Shown: piece by piece, positions 26,460-34,426 of the stretch
Layout: the number at the start of each line of letters is the position of its first letter
Position numbering within the stretch: the first letter of the stretch is position 1
Origin: Agrococcus lahaulensis DSM 17612
GTDB lineage: Bacteria > Actinomycetota > Actinomycetes > Actinomycetales > Microbacteriaceae
NCBI RefSeq assembly: GCF_000425105.1
Contig: NZ_AULD01000005.1
Location: 62,001-126,000, forward strand
Length of the DNA: 64,000 nucleotides
Reading direction: 5' to 3'
The notes under the pieces: model-generated
The model's database searches: none
Seen by the model: only the letters and a program-made list of their open reading frames with translations
What the model was told of the DNA's origin: nothing
Program-made: the position numbers and the translations under genes

Positions 26460-28057
26460 CAGTTGAGCTCCTCCAGCGCCTTGGTGCGGCGGAACGCGAT
26501 CGTCGACACGGTCGCCACGATGATGAAGATGAGGATCGACAGCGCCGAGGCGAGGCCGTAGTCGCGGCCGACCCCCTCGAACGCGGTCTTGTAGACGAGC
26601 GTGATGAGCAGGTCGGTGTGCCCGACGTTCTCCTCGACGCCCGCCATGCGGGGACCGCCGCGCGTCAGCATGTAGATGATGTTGAAGTTGTTGAAGTTGA
26701 ACGCGAACGACGAGATGAGCAGCGGCGCGGTCGAGACGAACAGCAGCGGCAGCTTGATGCCGCTGAAGACCTGCCAGCCGGTCGCGCCGTCGACCGACGC
26801 CGCCTCCGTGAGCTCCTCGGGGATCGACTGCAGCGCGCCGAGGCAGATGAGGAACATGTAGGGGAAGCCCAGCCACACGTTCACGATGATCGTCGACACC
26901 TTCGCGAGCCACGGATCCGTGAGCCACGGGATGTCGGCGCCGCCGAGGAGCACGTTGTTGATGAAGCCGAACTCGGTGTTCATGAGGCCGAGCCAGACGA
27001 GCGCGCCGAGGAACGACGGGAACGCGTACGGGAGGATCGACAGCACGCGATAGGCGAACTTCGACTTCATGCGCGGGTCGTTGAGCGCGATGGCCAGGAA
27101 GAGGCCGAGGAAGAACGAGAGCCCGACCGAGATGATCGCGAACGCGAACGTCCAGAGCAGGACCGACACGAGCGCCCCGCCGTAGCGCGGGTTCTCGAAG
27201 GGGTAGAGGAAGTTCTCGAACCCGACGACGATCTGCCAACCGGTGCCGAGCACCTGCCCGTCGTCGCTCTCGAACTGGCCGTTGCCGAGGTCGCGGTAGA
27301 CGATGCCGGTCGCGCTGTCGGTCATGGTGTCGGTCGCCTCGTCGTAGACGAAGGTCGACTCGAAGACGAAGGCCTGGGATGCGTTCGTCGTGCGGAGGAA
27401 GCCGTCGGCGAGGTCGTCGCTCAGCGGCACCTGCAGCGCCGCGATCTCCTGCTGGCGCTGCAGGATGTCCTGCATGCCGAGGCTCGTCCAGCCGGCCGCC
27501 GCGGTCGCACGGGGCCCGTCCATCGTGACGTCGCCGTCGGCGACCTCCTCGAGCGGTTCCTCGGCCGTGCCGACGAGCACGTCGCCGTCTGGGCTCGTCG
27601 CGAGCAGTCCGAGCCCCGCGAGGCTCTCGACGACCTGCACCTGGTAGACGGGCGAGCCCTCGACGCGCTGCGTGTTCTGCCCCACGATCGCCGAGATCGC
27701 GTCGTCCTTCGTCGAGTTGTGCCCGTCGCCGTAGTTCGTGAAGGCGATGTAGAGCGTGTAGACGATGACGAAGACCTGGAAGACCGCGAGGAAGATGAGC
27801 CCGGGCGTGAGGTACTTCGCCGGCAGCAGTCCGGGGCTCAGGTAGACCCAGTTGACGAGCAGCGTCACGACGAGCACGACGCCCGCGAGCACGTAGTCGT
27901 CGCGCAGCAGCATCACCGACATCGCGAAGACCGCGACCGCGTCGACGAGCGCGAGCAGCAGCAGCTTGAGCGCGAGCACCTTGAAGCTCGAGGGCTGGTG
28001 GCGGATGCCTCGCTTCGGCGCCCGGGCGGGCCTCGGCGGTGCGGCGGTAGTGGTCAA
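26459..28057 (-). CDS. maltose/maltodextrin-type ABC transporter permease, MalF-like
   Basis: 532 residues. Two N-terminal helices, then a helix pair around a large extracytoplasmic insert (about residues 135-300, the MalF-type P2 region), then the transport domain with EAA loop TEAASVDGATGWQVFSGIKLPLL. The insert includes NASQAFVFESTFVYD. Start: the TTG at 28057, six bases after AGGAG; the longer in-frame extension upstream is arginine/proline-rich noise overlapping the intergenic hairpin. Confidence 0.88.
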   Translation of the reverse strand: MTTTAAPPRPARAPKRGIRHQPSSFKVLALKLLLLALVDAVAVFAMSVMLLRDDYVLAGVVLVVTLLVNWVYLSPGLLPAKYLTPGLIFLAVFQVFVIVYTLYIAFTNYGDGHNSTKDDAISAIVGQNTQRVEGSPVYQVQVVESLAGLGLLATSPDGDVLVGTAEEPLEEVADGDVTMDGPRATAAAGWTSLGMQDILQRQQEIAALQVPLSDDLADGFLRTTNASQAFVFESTFVYDEATDTMTDSATGIVYRDLGNGQFESDDGQVLGTGWQIVVGFENFLYPFENPRYGGALVSVLLWTFAFAIISVGLSFFLGLFLAIALNDPRMKSKFAYRVLSILPYAFPSFLGALVWLGLMNTEFGFINNVLLGGADIPWLTDPWLAKVSTIIVNVWLGFPYMFLICLGALQSIPEELTEAASVDGATGWQVFSGIKLPLLFVSTAPLLISSFAFNFNNFNIIYMLTRGGPRMAGVEENVGHTDLLITLVYKTAFEGVGRDYGLASALSILIFIIVATVSTIAFRRTKALEELN

Positions 28058-28100
28058 GACGGGCTCCTGTCGCCTCGGCAGTCGCGGGGGATGGGACGGC

Positions 28101-28121
28101 GGCCGGCCCGATGGGCCGGCC
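28101..28121 (-). terminator. hairpin between maltose-binding protein and MalF genes
   Basis: GGCCGGCCC, 3-nt loop, GGGCCGGCC: a perfect 9-bp all-GC stem 19 bp beyond the binding-protein stop. Like the one at 7593-7630 it probably limits read-through into the permease genes. Confidence 0.6.
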
Positions 28122-28139
28122 ACCGCTTGCACCGGGGGC

Positions 28140-29396
28140 TCAGCCGCCCAGCGTGCCCTGGATCTTGGCAGCCATCTCGGTCCAGGCCGCGGCCGGGTCG
28201 GCCGCCTGGCCGCCGATGATCTGCGCCTCGGTGGTGCCCCAGTCGGTCCACAGCGCATCCATCTCGGGGATGTTCGGCATCGGCACACCCGCGGCGCCGA
28301 CGGCGCCGAAGCCCGCGACGTCCTCGTTCGACTGCGCGGCCTCGAACGCCGCCGTCAGCGCGGGAGCGCGCTGGCCGCTCTCGAAGATCGCCGCCTGCGC
28401 CTCCTCGCCCGCGATGTACTCGGTGAGGAACTGCGAGGCGACGATGGGGTTGTTCGCGTACTGCGAGATGAAGAAGCCCTGCACGCCCACGAACGGGGTC
28501 GCCGGCTGGCCGCCCGCCGAGGGGATCGGGTCGATCGCGTACTCGATGCCCGCCTCCTGGAAGTCGGCGAGGTTCCACGGACCCGTGATCGTGTACGGGC
28601 TCGTGCCGGAGGCGAACTGCTCCTTCGCGATGTCCTGCGAGATGTTCAGGTTGATGATGCCCTCGGCACCCCACTGCGCGAGCGCCTGGGCGAACTGCAC
28701 GTTGCCCTCGTTGCCGAGCTGCAGGTCGTCGGGGTTGTAGGAGCCGTCCTCGTTGATGCCGAAGACCGGGCCGCCGAACGAGGCCTGCAGCGGGTACAGG
28801 TGGTACGGGTCGGCGTTGTTCGGGTCGATGCCGACCAGCAGCGGGTGCTCGGCTTGGCCCGACGCGACGGCCGCCTGGCCGGTCGCGACGAGGTCGTCCC
28901 ACGTCGCGGGCGCCTCGGGGGCGAGCGCCGTGTTGCGCACGAGCGCGATGTTCTCGATCGAGACGGGCACGCCGTAGACGGAGCCGTCGTAGGTCATGGC
29001 CGAGACCGCGACCTCCTCGAAGTCGCTCGCGAGGTCGCCGAGCTCGACCTGCTGGATGACGCCGTTCTGGACGAGCTTGCCGATCCAGTCGTGCGCGCCG
29101 ACGACGACGTCGGGGCCGTCGCCCGAGGGCGCCTGGGTCGTGAGGTCGTCGCGGATGGTGTTGAAGTCCTTGATGATGACCTCGACCGTCGTGCCGGTCT
29201 CCTCCTCGAACGTGGCGACGACGCCCTCGAGGGCCGACGCGCGGTTCTCGTCCATCCAGACGATGAGCTCGCCGCCGCCCTGCGGCGCTGCCGACTCCGT
29301 GCCCTCGGGCGCGGGGGTGCCGCCGCCCGAGCAGGCCGCGAGCGTGAGCGCGAGGGCGCCGACGCCGGCCGCCTTCACGAGGCTGCTGTGCTTCAT
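28140..29396 (-). CDS. extracellular maltose/maltodextrin-binding lipoprotein, MalE-like
   Basis: 418 residues. Lipoprotein signal with lipobox LAAC (Cys22), a Gly/Pro/Glu-rich linker, then the SBP family-1 fold: GELIVWMDENRASALEGVVATFEEETGTTVEV, DWIGKLVQNGVI, YGVPVSIENIALVRN, TITGPWNLADF and GVQGFFIS. It binds maltose/maltodextrins or related glucosides outside the membrane. AAGGAAGG ribosome site before the ATG. An open frame runs on antisense through the GH13 gene but is a codon-bias shadow. Confidence 0.9.
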   Translation of the reverse strand: MKHSSLVKAAGVGALALTLAACSGGGTPAPEGTESAAPQGGGELIVWMDENRASALEGVVATFEEETGTTVEVIIKDFNTIRDDLTTQAPSGDGPDVVVGAHDWIGKLVQNGVIQQVELGDLASDFEEVAVSAMTYDGSVYGVPVSIENIALVRNTALAPEAPATWDDLVATGQAAVASGQAEHPLLVGIDPNNADPYHLYPLQASFGGPVFGINEDGSYNPDDLQLGNEGNVQFAQALAQWGAEGIINLNISQDIAKEQFASGTSPYTITGPWNLADFQEAGIEYAIDPIPSAGGQPATPFVGVQGFFISQYANNPIVASQFLTEYIAGEEAQAAIFESGQRAPALTAAFEAAQSNEDVAGFGAVGAAGVPMPNIPEMDALWTDWGTTEAQIIGGQAADPAAAWTEMAAKIQGTLGG

Positions 29397-29576
29397 GGTG
29401 CCTTCCTTCAGGTCAGATGGGCTCCGCTGACGACGGCGTCGTCGCGTGCCTGGCTCATCGTGGCCGCAACCTGCTCCCTCTGCAACCCGGCGTGACCGAT
29501 AATCGCCGATCGTTGGCATTTCGTGACCTTGGGCACCGCGTCGGCGCGACCCAGGGCATCCGCCTACCCTGGAGCC
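29397..29576. promoter_or_regulatory. divergent control region between maltose operon and alpha-glucosidase
   Basis: 180 bp serving both divergent units. The central part (about 29493-29525) is unusually AT-rich and contains an imperfect inverted repeat CCGATAATCG-CCGATCGTTGG that could be an operator for a LacI-family maltose regulator, though the symmetry is poor. A -10 box TACCCT (29565-29570) lies six bases before the GH13 ATG. Confidence 0.4.
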
Positions 29577-31217
29577 ATGACCGAAGTCTCGACACAGCAA
29601 CCGCAGTCCGCGCACGGCCACGAGTGGTGGCGCTCCGCCGTGATCTACCAGATCTACCCGCGCAGCTTCGCCGACGCCTCGGGCGACGGCATCGGCGACC
29701 TCGCGGGCATCACTGCGCGGCTGCCGCACGTCGCCGAGCTGGGCGTCGACGCGATCTGGCTGAGCCCCTTCTACCGCTCGCCGCAGAAGGACGCCGGCTA
29801 CGACGTGAGCGACTACATGGACGTCGACCCGCTCTTCGGCACGCTCGACGACTTCGACCGCATGCTCGCCGAGGCGCACACCCAGGGCCTCCGCGTGATC
29901 GTCGACCTCGTGCCGAACCACTCCTCCGACCAGCACGAGTGGTTCCAGGCGGCGCTCGCCGCGGGCCCTGGCAGCCCGGAGCGCACGCGCTACATCTTCC
30001 GCGAGGGCAAGGGCCCGGGCGGCGACGAGCCGCCGAACAACTGGCAGAGCGTCTTCGGCGGGCCCGCGTGGACGCGCGTCGCCGACGGCGAGTGGTACCT
30101 CCACCTGTTCGACTCCTCGCAGCCCGACTTCGACTGGAACAACCCCGAGGTCGGCGACATGTTCGTCGAGGTGCTGCGCTTCTGGCTCGACCGGGGCGTG
30201 GACGGCTTCCGCGTCGACGTCGCGCACGGCAACGCGAAGGCGGAGGGGCTGCCCGACGTCGACGAGGAGCTCATCGCCGCCGGCTCGATGGACTCGCCGT
30301 TCTTCGGCCAGGAGCACGTGCACGAGATCTACCGCCGCTGGCGCACGGTGCTCGACGAGTACGAGGGCGACCGAGTGCTGTGCGCCGAGGCGTGGGTGAG
30401 CCCGCTCGAGAAGATGGCGCGCTTCGTGCGCCCCGACGAGATGCACCAGGCGTTCAACTTCGTCTACCTCGAGACGCCGTGGGACGCGGCGCAGCTGCGC
30501 TCCGTGATCGACGAGTCGATCCGCGCGTTCGGCGAGGTCGGCGCCCCGCCGACCTGGGTGCTCTCGAACCACGACACGATCCGGCACCGCACGCGCCTCG
30601 CGCTCGTGCCGCCGCCGCCCCACGGCGCAGGCATCGGCCCGACCTCCAAGTCGAAGGCCGACCCGACCGTCTCGCTGCGCCGTGGGCGTGCCGCGACGGC
30701 GCTCATGCTCGCGCTCCCCGGGAGCGCCTACGTCTACCAGGGCGAGGAGCTCGGTCTTCCCGAGGTCACCGCGATCGCGCCCGAGCAGCGCGAGGACCCG
30801 ACCTTCCACCGCACGAAGGGCGAGCTGTGGGGCCGCGACGGCTGCCGCGTGCCGATCCCGTGGGAGTCGGAGTCGCCGGCGTACGGCTTCTCCCCCACGG
30901 GCGAGACCTGGCTGCCGCAGCCGCCGGAGTGGGCGACGCTCGCGCGCGACGCGCAGGCCGGCGTCGAGGGCTCGACGCTCGAGCTCTACCGCCGCGCGCT
31001 CGCGCTCCGCGAGGCGCACGGCCTCGGCACGGGTGAGCTCGAGTGGATCGACGTGGGCCCGACCGCGATCGGCTTCCGCAACGGCGGCATCACCGTGATC
31101 GCCAACATCGGTCACGACGCCGTCGACGTGCCGCGCGGCGAGATCCTGCTGTCGTCGTCGCCGCTCGACGCGGCGTCGCTCGCGGCCGACGAGACCGTGT
31201 GGGTGCGCACCGCCTGA
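29577..31217 (+). CDS. alpha-glucosidase, glycoside hydrolase family 13
   Basis: 546 residues. GH13 regions in order: region I DLVPNHSSD, region II GFRVDVAHG (nucleophile Asp), region III glutamate in VLCAEAW, region IV LSNHDTIRH; AVIYQIYPRSFAD marks the oligo-1,6-glucosidase/alpha-glucosidase subfamily. Cytosolic (no signal peptide), so it would cleave imported malto- or isomalto-oligosaccharides supplied by the divergent ABC transporter. Leaderless start at ATG 29577. Confidence 0.92.
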   Translation: MTEVSTQQPQSAHGHEWWRSAVIYQIYPRSFADASGDGIGDLAGITARLPHVAELGVDAIWLSPFYRSPQKDAGYDVSDYMDVDPLFGTLDDFDRMLAEAHTQGLRVIVDLVPNHSSDQHEWFQAALAAGPGSPERTRYIFREGKGPGGDEPPNNWQSVFGGPAWTRVADGEWYLHLFDSSQPDFDWNNPEVGDMFVEVLRFWLDRGVDGFRVDVAHGNAKAEGLPDVDEELIAAGSMDSPFFGQEHVHEIYRRWRTVLDEYEGDRVLCAEAWVSPLEKMARFVRPDEMHQAFNFVYLETPWDAAQLRSVIDESIRAFGEVGAPPTWVLSNHDTIRHRTRLALVPPPPHGAGIGPTSKSKADPTVSLRRGRAATALMLALPGSAYVYQGEELGLPEVTAIAPEQREDPTFHRTKGELWGRDGCRVPIPWESESPAYGFSPTGETWLPQPPEWATLARDAQAGVEGSTLELYRRALALREAHGLGTGELEWIDVGPTAIGFRNGGITVIANIGHDAVDVPRGEILLSSSPLDAASLAADETVWVRTA

Positions 31218-31233
31218 TCAGGCGCCGATGCAC

Positions 31234-31267
31234 GAAGGACGCCCTGCCGATCGGCAGGGCGTCCTTC
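31234..31267. terminator. bidirectional terminator between convergent genes
   Basis: A perfect 34-bp palindrome: 15-bp stem (GAAGGACGCCCTGCC) with a GATC loop, in the 71-bp gap between the convergent alpha-glucosidase and M23 peptidase genes. With A-rich and T-rich flanks of the stem it can act in both directions. Confidence 0.85.
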
Positions 31268-31288
31268 TGCGATTCGCGGGTGTCGCGC

Positions 31289-32473
31289 TCAGCGGTGCTC
31301 GAGGTTCATCTCGCGCGTCTGGAGCCACAGCACCGGGTCGAACGAGACGTAGTCGCTGTTCTTCAGCTCGAGGTGCAGGTGCGGGCCGGTCGAGCGGCCG
31401 GAGTTGCCGACCTGGCCGATGATCGTCGTGATGTCGACGACCTGGCCGACGCGCACGTCGATCGAGCCGGGCAGCATGTGGCCGTACCAGGACTGCACGA
31501 ACTGGCCGTCGATGTTGTGGTCGATGAAGACGGAGTAGCCGCCGCCGCCCGGGTTGTTGCCCTGGAAGACGGCCGACACGACGCCGTTCGCGATCGGGCG
31601 GATGTCGGTGCCGAGGCCGGGCGTGAAGTCGCTGCCGCCGTGGAAGCCGCCAGGACGGTAGCCGAAGCCGCTCGACATCGACACCTGGTCCATGTCGGGG
31701 AACGGCGTCTGCACGAAGCTCGTCTCGAGCATCGACCACACCTGCGGGAAGGCGGGGTCGCCCGTGTAGGAGGGGCCGGCGGGCTCGCCGTCGGCGACCG
31801 CCTGGAAGGCGGCGCGCTCGCCGTCGGACATCCGCGCGGCCGCGACCTGGTCGTTGACGATGATGTCGTCGCGGGCGAAGTAGCTCGTCACTTCGGCCGA
31901 GACGCCCTCGAGCGTCTGCTCCCCCTCCTCGTGCATCGCCGCGACCTGCGGGTCGATGCCGCCGGGCTGCTGGACGGCCTGGGCGGGGAGGCTCGTGACG
32001 ACGACGAGCGAGCCGATGAACAGCAGCGCGCCGCCGGCCGTGATCTTCTGCGCGATGCCGCGGACGCTCGTCGGGCGCCGGGTCGGCGGTCCGACGGGGG
32101 CCGTCTGGCGGACGACGCGCGGCGCGAGGGGGCGCGGCGCCGGCGGGCGGACGGCGGGCACGCTGTCGCCGCCGGTGCCGAGCGAGGGCGCGTCGACGGT
32201 GATGACCGGCGTGGTGAAGGCCTCTGCCGCCATCGTCACGGGCAGCTCGCGCGCGGCTTGCGTCGCGGCCTCGCGCATCGCGCGGCGGGTCGTGTAGAGC
32301 GGCGCCGAGCCCTCGACGACCGTGACGCGCGCGGCCGTGCGGGCCTCGGCCGCGGTGAGCGCGATCGCCTCGGCGGCGCGCTCGCGCTCTCGCAGCTCGC
32401 GGCGCGTGGGCGGCGCAGGCGCGACGACAGCCTCAGCCGACGAGCGCAGTGCTCGTCGTGTGGGGGATGTCAC
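31289..32473 (-). CDS. M23 family peptidoglycan metallopeptidase
   Basis: 394 residues: a basic, alanine-rich cytoplasmic N-terminus (ELRERERAAEAI), one membrane helix near 180-200 (ITAGGALLFIGSLVVVTSLPAQA), a linker, and a C-terminal LytM/M23 domain with zinc motif HGGSDF and GPHLHLEL, plus SSGFGYRPGG. It probably cuts peptidoglycan cross-links during growth. I chose the GTG at 32473: in-frame sequence upstream to an ATG at 32621 has AT-rich third codon positions and lies behind a good sigma-70 promoter, so it is likely 5' leader. Confidence 0.82.
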   Translation of the reverse strand: MTSPTRRALRSSAEAVVAPAPPTRRELRERERAAEAIALTAAEARTAARVTVVEGSAPLYTTRRAMREAATQAARELPVTMAAEAFTTPVITVDAPSLGTGGDSVPAVRPPAPRPLAPRVVRQTAPVGPPTRRPTSVRGIAQKITAGGALLFIGSLVVVTSLPAQAVQQPGGIDPQVAAMHEEGEQTLEGVSAEVTSYFARDDIIVNDQVAAARMSDGERAAFQAVADGEPAGPSYTGDPAFPQVWSMLETSFVQTPFPDMDQVSMSSGFGYRPGGFHGGSDFTPGLGTDIRPIANGVVSAVFQGNNPGGGGYSVFIDHNIDGQFVQSWYGHMLPGSIDVRVGQVVDITTIIGQVGNSGRSTGPHLHLELKNSDYVSFDPVLWLQTREMNLEHR

Positions 32474-32625
32474 GCGGGGGCCGTCCTGGAGGTCGAAGTC
32501 TGGGGTTCGTTGGCGCGCGTCGATCCTGGGGGCGATCGTGACCAGCGCCGGTTCCGATGAAAGCACGGACCGGGCGTCAGGAGCAACGACGCGCGGAGCG
32601 GCCCTGTCGCGCGCTCCAGCCATCA

Positions 32626-32654
32626 AAGATAACGGAATGGTAACGACCTGGCAA
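32626..32654 (-). promoter_or_regulatory. sigma-70-type promoter for the M23 peptidase
   Basis: TTGCCA (32649-32654), exactly 17 bp, TATCTT (32626-32631) on the minus strand. Transcription would start near 32618 and leave a leader of about 145 nt before the GTG at 32473, one of the few long leaders in the window. Confidence 0.55.
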
Positions 32655-32658
32655 GAGG

Positions 32659-33462
32659 TCAGACACCCCCGACGGGCAGCGGCGCCAGCAGCTCGAGGAT
32701 CTCGGCCGCCAGCTGCGGGTGCGCCGCGAGCAGGAACCGCGAGCCCGGCGCCTCGCCCTCCCAGCCGTGCAGGGAGCCGCCGGCCTCCTCGACGATGAGG
32801 GCGCCGGCCGCGAAGTCCCACGGCTGCAGGCCGATCTCGTAGTACGCGTTGAGCCGGCCGGAGGCGACGTTCGCGAGGTCGAGCGCGGCCGCGCCGATGC
32901 GACGGATGTCGCGCACCGAGCCGATGAGCTCCTGCACGATCGCGGCTTGCCGCTGCCGGCGGGCCGCGTCGTACCCGAATCCCGTGCCGACGAGCGCGGT
33001 CGCCGCCGGGACGGCATCCGCCACCCTGATGGGGCGGCCGTCGAGCGTCGCTCCCCCGCCCCGGGTCGCCTCGAAGCGCTCGCCCGACGCGGCGTTGACG
33101 ACGACGCCCGAGAGCGGCTGCCACGTCGCGGGGTCGGGGTCGCCCTCGACGAGGCCGATGGAGACCGCGTACGCGGGGATGTCGTAGAGGTAGTTGACGG
33201 TGCCGTCGATCGGATCGATCACCCAGGTGAGCCCGGAGGTGCCTGGGATGCTCGTGCCCTCCTCCCCCAGGATGCCGTCGTCGGGGCGCGCGGCGCGCAG
33301 GCGCTCGACGACGAGCCGCTCGACCTCGCGATCGGCCTCGGTGACGATGTCGACGAGGCTCGACTTGCTCGCAGCGACCGCGACGCCGACGCGTCGGCGG
33401 GCCCGCGCGAGCTCAGCCGCCTCGACGGCGATGCTGACGTTGAGGTCGTGGAGCTCGCGCAT
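32659..33462 (-). CDS. inositol monophosphatase family protein
   Basis: 267 residues with the family's metal sites: GEEG (Glu), the signature WVIDPIDGTVNYLY, and the C-terminal LQPWDFAAGALIVEEAGG. Lithium-sensitive phosphatases of this fold act on myo-inositol phosphate, histidinol phosphate or fructose-1,6-bisphosphate; the sequence does not decide which. ATG at 33462 follows a TACCGT -10 box (33469-33474) by six bases. Confidence 0.85.
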   Translation of the reverse strand: MRELHDLNVSIAVEAAELARARRRVGVAVAASKSSLVDIVTEADREVERLVVERLRAARPDDGILGEEGTSIPGTSGLTWVIDPIDGTVNYLYDIPAYAVSIGLVEGDPDPATWQPLSGVVVNAASGERFEATRGGGATLDGRPIRVADAVPAATALVGTGFGYDAARRQRQAAIVQELIGSVRDIRRIGAAALDLANVASGRLNAYYEIGLQPWDFAAGALIVEEAGGSLHGWEGEAPGSRFLLAAHPQLAAEILELLAPLPVGGV

Positions 33463-33552
33463 GCCTCCACGGTAGCGATCCCGCCCCGGCGCCGAGCAGG
33501 GCGGGGCGGCGCCTGTGGGTGTTGTAAGGTGGACGACGGCCCGCGCGGCCTC

Positions 33553-33637
33553 GGCGAGTTACCCAAGCGGCCAAAGGGATCTGACTGTAAATCAGCTGGC
33601 AATGCCTTCGGGGGTTCGAATCCCTCACTCGCCACCA
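33553..33637 (+). tRNA. tRNA-Tyr (GTA)
   Basis: Class II tRNA with a long variable arm (GCTGGCAATGCCTTCGG): acceptor GGCGAGT/ACTCGCC, anticodon GTA between ATCTGACT and AAATCAG, T-arm GGGGGTTCGAATCCCTC. It is the only tRNA here with an encoded 3' CCA. Sits 128 bp upstream of the yajQ insertion site, but no copy of its 3' end is found on the far side of the island. Confidence 0.97.
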
Positions 33638-33640
33638 TCC

Positions 33641-33668
33641 GGAAGCCCCGCCTCGAAGCGGGGCTTCC
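33641..33668 (+). terminator. terminator hairpin after tRNA-Tyr
   Basis: GGAAGCCCCGC, 6-nt loop, GCGGGGCTTCC: an 11-bp perfect stem starting three bases after the tRNA CCA. Confidence 0.85.
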
Positions 33669-33752
33669 GCCGTCTCGGCCGCGCCCGCCGGCCCGCAGAG
33701 TTCCGGCACCGTGCGGCGCGCGACGCTCGACGCGCGGCTGGGTCGACCGGCC

Positions 33753-33758
33753 TAGGAT
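33753..33758 (+). promoter_or_regulatory. original yajQ -10 box, now separated from yajQ
   Basis: TAGGAT, six bases, then ATG at 33765. The codons that follow spell the usual beginning of YajQ proteins, so this is the ancestral leaderless yajQ promoter cut off by the insertion. Confidence 0.7.
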
Positions 33759-33764
33759 CGGGGC

Positions 33765-33800
33765 ATGGCAGATTCCTCGTTCGATGTAGTCGACTACTAA
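33765..33800 (+). pseudogene. yajQ 5' fragment left by insertion
   Basis: An 11-codon frame MADSSFDVVDY then TAA. MADSSFDVV is the common start of YajQ proteins and parallels [13 protein letters not shown] of the intact gene at 36348. Homology ends in the 12-bp direct repeat 33776-33787, after which the sequence belongs to the island. Confidence 0.8.
33776..33787 (+). repeat. left direct repeat (att-like) of the yajQ island
   Basis: CTCGTTCGATGT, identical to 36362-36373; followed by A-GTC here and G-GTC at the right copy. Next to it is a perfect 12-bp palindrome GTAGTCGACTAC (33786-33797), a plausible recombinase-binding feature. Confidence 0.7.
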
Positions 33801-33846
33801 CGGTCGACTTTCAGAGCGCCCCGAGTCCCGCCGTTCGCGAGGCCGC

Positions 33847-33996
33847 TTACCTCAACCAGCCGAACCACTCGGCGACAAGCCACGCCAGGGACACCATCGT
33901 GACAAACACCAAAGTCGCTGTGGTCCAGCTATCCCGCCGTCGCATTGATGAAAGCTGTTCCGGCGTCGGTTCTTCGTCGTCAGCGTCGTCGACCAT
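33847..33996 (-). CDS. small single-pass membrane protein, island cargo
   Basis: 49 residues, not recognised. The N-terminal half is acidic then basic (MVDDADDEEPTPEQLSSMRR) and the C-terminal half is one helix rich in Trp (TATLVFVTMVSLAWLVAEWF). This acidic-tail-plus-helix plan is sensible for a real protein and differs from out-of-frame noise. A longer reading in another frame over the same DNA (33852-34106) looks like noise. It might be a membrane anchor, toxin or antitoxin of the island system; that is inference. Confidence 0.5.
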   Translation of the reverse strand: MVDDADDEEPTPEQLSSMRRRDSWTTATLVFVTMVSLAWLVAEWFGWLR

Positions 33997-34426
33997 GTGC
34001 TGTCCGTCCGGGCCCACTTAGCGCCATTCAGACGCGAGCGCGACTCGTTGCCATCGCCGCAGCCGACGCGCTGCGACGCGAGATGCGTCAGCGTGTCGCG
34101 CTGCACGGGTCATGACGATCCCCCATCGCGTTTCCGCACAGTGTTGCACGATGTGCTGCCATCGAGCGGCTCCGGGTTAAGGAAGGCCTCCCGGATCGCG
34201 CGGAAGCCGATCGGCCTGCTCCTGGTCGAGAAGGTCAGCAGCCCGCTGCAATCCTGGGTTGACGCGACTGAGTTCGAGGTGGGCGGCGTCCGCGCCCAGC
34301 AGCCGGAGGCGAGTCGCAACCTCGCGGCGGCGCTCAGCGCCGTCGCTTGTACGCGCTGAAGTCAACGACGAGGCGAGAGAGGTCAAGTCTCTGCTCGACC
34401 ATGCTGAGCTTGAGCACAGCACGGCG
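33997..34426. other. unresolved 430-bp stretch inside the island
   Basis: Several frames stay open but none is convincing. On the plus strand 34180-34359 reads RKPIGLLLVEKVSSPLQSW... with G/C in most third positions and ends at a stop just before the next gene's frame; on the minus strand 34177-34422 reads REVATRLRLLGADAAHLEL. No start with a ribosome site or -10 box is clear for either. It may hold a decayed gene or the N-terminal part of the following gene displaced by a frameshift. Confidence 0.4.

Noticed and set aside
28140-31115. 991-codon frame covering malE and the antisense of the GH13 gene
   Set aside because: Only the MKHSSLVKAAG... part has a signal peptide and SBP motifs; the extension is Arg/Val/Glu shadow of the GH13 gene on the other strand.
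32474-32618. ydaO-type c-di-AMP riboswitch before the M23 peptidase
   Set aside because: The leader does not show the conserved purine-rich core blocks I would expect, so no class is assigned.
33852-34106. 84-codon minus-strand frame in the island
   Set aside because: Composition is noise-like and it overlaps the 49-codon frame that encodes a sensible acidic tail plus membrane helix.
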